Shown one piece after another: positions 6,759 through 10,025 of a stretch of DNA of 10,025 nt. Under the pieces are notes generated by a model. The model had not been told where the DNA came from. It ran no database searches and worked only from the letters and a program-made list of their open reading frames with translations. How positions within the stretch are numbered: position 1 is the stretch's first letter; every line of letters starts with the position of its first letter. The DNA lies in NCBI GenBank assembly GCA_905194705.1, contig CAJJTI010000063.1:1-10025 (forward strand). The letters are read 5' to 3'. A program made the translations under genes and the position numbers. The stretch is from an uncultured Solobacterium sp. (GTDB lineage Bacteria; Bacillota_I; Bacilli_A; Erysipelotrichales; Erysipelotrichaceae).

Positions 6759-7682
6759 TTATTCGTGTGATTTAACTGCAGCATCACTCATCTTAGAAGC
6801 GACACCATATCCCATTGCTTCAATGTTTCCAGCAAAATCATCACTCATCATATATTTAATGAAGCTTTGAGCAAGTTCACTTCCTTCACCTTTTGTATAC
6901 ATATGTTCATAACCCCATACTTTGTATGTTCCGTTATATGTATTTTCAAGTGTTGGTTCTACACCATCAATAGCTATTGATTGAACTACATCACTATTAA
7001 CTAGGTATGATAATGCTACATAACCAATTGCGCCAACATTATCAGAAATAGTTTGGACAAGAGTTCCAGAGTCATCTGTTTCTAGTGCTTCATTGCTTGC
7101 TTCTTCTTCACCATTTAGTGCCCACTGTTTGAATAGTGCACGAGTACCACTTGAACTTGGTCTAGTTACTAGAAGAATATCTTCATCAGGGCCACCAACT
7201 TCTGACCAGTTAGTTGTTTTACCTGTAAAAATATCAATTAGTTGTTCTGTTGTTAAATTTGTTACACCTAATTCTTTATTTACAACTGGCGCCATTGTAA
7301 CTGTAGCTACTTTGTGGTCAACTAAATCTTTAGCAACCCCAGCATCCAATTTTTCTTCAGCTGTAACGTCAGAATTCCCAATATCTACTGATCCATCTGC
7401 CACTTGTTTTAAGCCTGTTCCTGAACCACCACCATTAACAGTGATTGAAGTATTGAGGTTAATTTTCATGAATGCTTCAGCCGCTGCTTGAGCAAGTGGC
7501 AATAATGCACTTGAACCGCTGGCTGTAACTGTTCCACTTAATGCTGTTTGTGTTTTAGTTTCTGTTGTTGATAAAGCTTCTGGTGCTACTGTTGCAGCAG
7601 TATTTGCGTTACCGCCACAAGCTACTAGAGATGCTGACATCATTAGTGATAAAACGATTTTTGTTAAATTTGTTGTCTTCAT
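6759..7682 (-). CDS. pstS: Phosphate-binding lipoprotein PstS
   Basis: A 307-residue extracytoplasmic phosphate receptor. The N terminus has a short basic region, a hydrophobic stretch and the lipobox LVAC with C22 as the lipidated cysteine, then a low-complexity Thr/Ala-rich linker (23-48). Phosphate-contacting segments are present: ASGSSALLPL (54-63), GGGSGTGLKQVADGSVDIGN (84-103) and TRPSSSGTRALFKQW (173-187); DNVGAIGYVALSYL (214-227) is also typical. The ATG follows AAAGGAG by about 10 bases. It is the first gene of pstS-pstC-pstA. The upstream region holds candidate Pho-box repeats, consistent with induction under phosphate starvation. Confidence 0.95.
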   Translation of the reverse strand: MKTTNLTKIVLSLMMSASLVACGGNANTAATVAPEALSTTETKTQTALSGTVTASGSSALLPLAQAAAEAFMKINLNTSITVNGGGSGTGLKQVADGSVDIGNSDVTAEEKLDAGVAKDLVDHKVATVTMAPVVNKELGVTNLTTEQLIDIFTGKTTNWSEVGGPDEDILLVTRPSSSGTRALFKQWALNGEEEASNEALETDDSGTLVQTISDNVGAIGYVALSYLVNSDVVQSIAIDGVEPTLENTYNGTYKVWGYEHMYTKGEGSELAQSFIKYMMSDDFAGNIEAMGYGVASKMSDAAVKSHE

Positions 7683-7707
7683 TTTCCTTCTCTCCTTTTA
7701 AAAGACA

Positions 7708-7767
7708 ACTATAATTTAGTTTTACAATGTTAAGAGAAAAAGGAAGATAATGTTATATTTATGTAAA
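7708..7767 (-). promoter_or_regulatory. pstS promoter region with candidate Pho box
   Basis: On the minus strand TTTACA (7767-7762), N5, ATAACA (7756-7751) form an 11-base-period direct repeat resembling the Bacillus PhoP half-site TT(A/T/C)A(C/T)A. A further TTAACA lies at 7733-7728, about two periods on, with only a poor copy between. A possible -10, TATAGT (7713-7708), lacks a good -35, as expected for an activator-dependent promoter. Nothing else is seen in the 7683-7791 gap. Confidence 0.45.
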
Positions 7768-7791
7768 TTAAAAAGTCTTAACAAAAACTTG

Positions 7792-9427
<1,636 letters not shown>

Positions 9428-9429
<2 letters not shown>

Positions 9430-9456
9430 AAAAGAGCACTATAGTTAGTACTCTTT
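9428..9456 (-). terminator. Terminator of xpt
   Basis: In the minus-strand transcript AAAGAGTACTA pairs with TAGTGCTCTTT (one wobble, 4-base loop), followed by a T-run (9433-9428). The 5' arm includes the last xpt codons and its TAA. The T-run reaches the tgt stop. There is no T-run for the plus strand, so tgt has no obvious terminator of its own. Confidence 0.75.
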
Positions 9457-9970
9457 GAACTCTATTTTTCCATTATCTATAGAAGATACTACAGCAAGGC
9501 TTTCTACATGATAGCCTTGTTTTCTTAATTCTACACCACCTGGTTGAAAACCTTTTTCAATGCAAATTCCAATACCTTCAACTGTAGCTTTAGCATCATT
9601 GCATATTGATATTAACCCTTCAACAGCTTTTCCATTAGCTAAAAAGTCATCCACAATTAACACATGATCATTTTCTGTTAAATAGTCAGAAGCAACTGTG
9701 ATGTAGTAATCTTTATGATATGTATAAGAATGAACTGTTGTTACATATACATTTTTATCAATATTGCTGGATCCCTTCTTTTTAGCAAATACAAGTGGAA
9801 CATCTAAACTAAGAGCCGCAAAGCAAGCTGGTGGAATACCACTTGCCTCAATGGTTAATACCTTTGTAATAGGAACATCTTTAAACTTTTCCTTTAATTC
9901 TTCGCCTATCTTTTGCATCAGTTTGATATCTACCTGATGATTTAAAAAGCTATCTACTTTTAAAATATTC
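9445..9970 (-). pseudogene. xpt: Xanthine phosphoribosyltransferase, 5' end removed by an IS insertion
   Basis: The protein is Xpt, which converts xanthine and PRPP to XMP in purine salvage. It matches from NILKVDSFLNHQVD onward: TIEASGIPPA (48-57 of the open frame), the PRPP-binding HVLIVDDFLANGKAVEGL (111-128), and the C-terminal IEKGFQPGG...GYHVESLA. Compared with Bacillus Xpt (194 residues), about 17 N-terminal residues are missing. Upstream of 9970 the DNA is the terminal repeat of an IS3-family element. The frame stays open to a TTG at 9996 and would give an IS-derived MSNFWGSLQ start, but no ribosome binding site precedes it, and the native promoter (often with a guanine riboswitch in Firmicutes) is cut off. 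The catalytic core is intact, so a weakly expressed hybrid cannot be excluded. Confidence 0.75.
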
Positions 9971-9977
9971 TGGAGTG

Positions 9978-10014
9978 AACCCCAAAAGTTGGACAACCAA
10001 CTGGAGGGGTTTTT
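9978..10014 (+). terminator. Terminator-like hairpin at the IS left end
   Basis: AACCCC (9978-9983) pairs with GGGGTT (10006-10011), and AGTTGG (9987-9992) pairs with CCAACT (9997-10002) around an ACAA loop, with a 3-by-3 internal bulge. A T-run (10010-10014) follows. Transcripts entering from outside would be stopped, and the transposase ribosome binding site GGAGGGG lies in the bulge and 3' arm and would be hidden. Confidence 0.6.
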
Positions 10015-10017
10015 CTT

Positions 10018-10025
10018 ATGAAACT
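10018..10025 (+). CDS. Start of the IS transposase first frame (partial)
   Basis: Only ATGAAACT is visible, reading M-K-(L or other). The ATG follows GGAGGGG by 8 bases and sits where the helix-turn-helix orfA of IS150-group elements begins. Identification rests on the adjoining terminal repeat, not on protein sequence. Confidence 0.55.

Larger units (their letters stand above)
9971..10025 (+). mobile_element. Left end of an IS3-family (IS150-like) insertion sequence, partial
   Basis: The sequence from TGGAGTGAACCCC through AAAAGTTGGACAA has the layout of IS150-group terminal repeats: 5'-TG, then a CCC block and GTTGGAC. It is followed by a ribosome binding site (GGAGGGG, 10003-10009) and an ATG at 10018, the expected start of the first transposase frame. 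The boundary could also be the TG at 9976. The rest lies outside the window, so the right end and target duplication cannot be seen. It interrupts xpt. Confidence 0.75.

Noticed and set aside
7093..7491. Open frame of 132 codons on the plus strand inside pstS
   Set aside because: It is antisense to a strongly conserved PstS, has no ribosome binding site or recognisable motif, and its composition mirrors the codon pattern of the real gene.

Overview
The window is AT-rich with tight intergenic gaps, strong AGGAGG-like ribosome binding sites and standard stop codons (TGA is used as a stop). The gene families (PstS lipoprotein, TrhA/hemolysin III, DUF1836, short zinc-phospholipase-like protein, Cys-motif lactate-oxidase-like flavoprotein, Xpt) fit a low-GC Firmicute (Bacillota), most like an Erysipelotrichia- or Clostridia-type gut anaerobe. 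The rank below phylum is a guess.

Left part (1-3350): the tail of an unidentified gene and a zinc-dependent phospholipase C-like protein read rightward and overlap tail-to-tail with a leftward DUF1836 regulator. That regulator is divergent from a rightward seven-helix TrhA/hemolysin III protein. The roughly 120-base divergent promoter region carries repeated GTTATT/AATAAC palindromes. trhA converges on a leftward glycerate kinase, and the trhA terminator lies inside the 3' end of the kinase gene.

Middle (3384-4863): two leftward metabolic genes, a small protein resembling soluble inorganic pyrophosphatase but lacking most catalytic aspartates, and an FMN-dependent alpha-hydroxy-acid oxidase-like protein with an N-terminal cysteine cluster.

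Phosphate block (4894-7791): a leftward operon pstS-pstC-pstA, with a strong hairpin between pstS and pstC and a terminator directly after pstA. Neither pstB (the ATPase) nor phoU is present. A candidate Pho-box array lies upstream of pstS. A small two-helix membrane protein of unknown function lies upstream of that.

Right part (8239-10025): tgt (queuine/preQ1 tRNA-guanine transglycosylase) reads rightward and converges on xpt (xanthine phosphoribosyltransferase). The 5' end of xpt is replaced by the left end of an IS3-family (IS150-like) insertion sequence whose first transposase frame starts at the last bases of the window. The IS end folds into a terminator-like hairpin that also covers the transposase ribosome binding site.

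Three genes (the DUF1836 regulator, the small membrane protein and tgt) lack a Shine-Dalgarno sequence and have a good -10 box only about 6 to 10 bases before the ATG, suggesting leaderless or near-leaderless transcripts. I see no CRISPR array, tRNA, rRNA or obvious defence or biosynthetic system. The region is mostly housekeeping and transport, with several small oddities.
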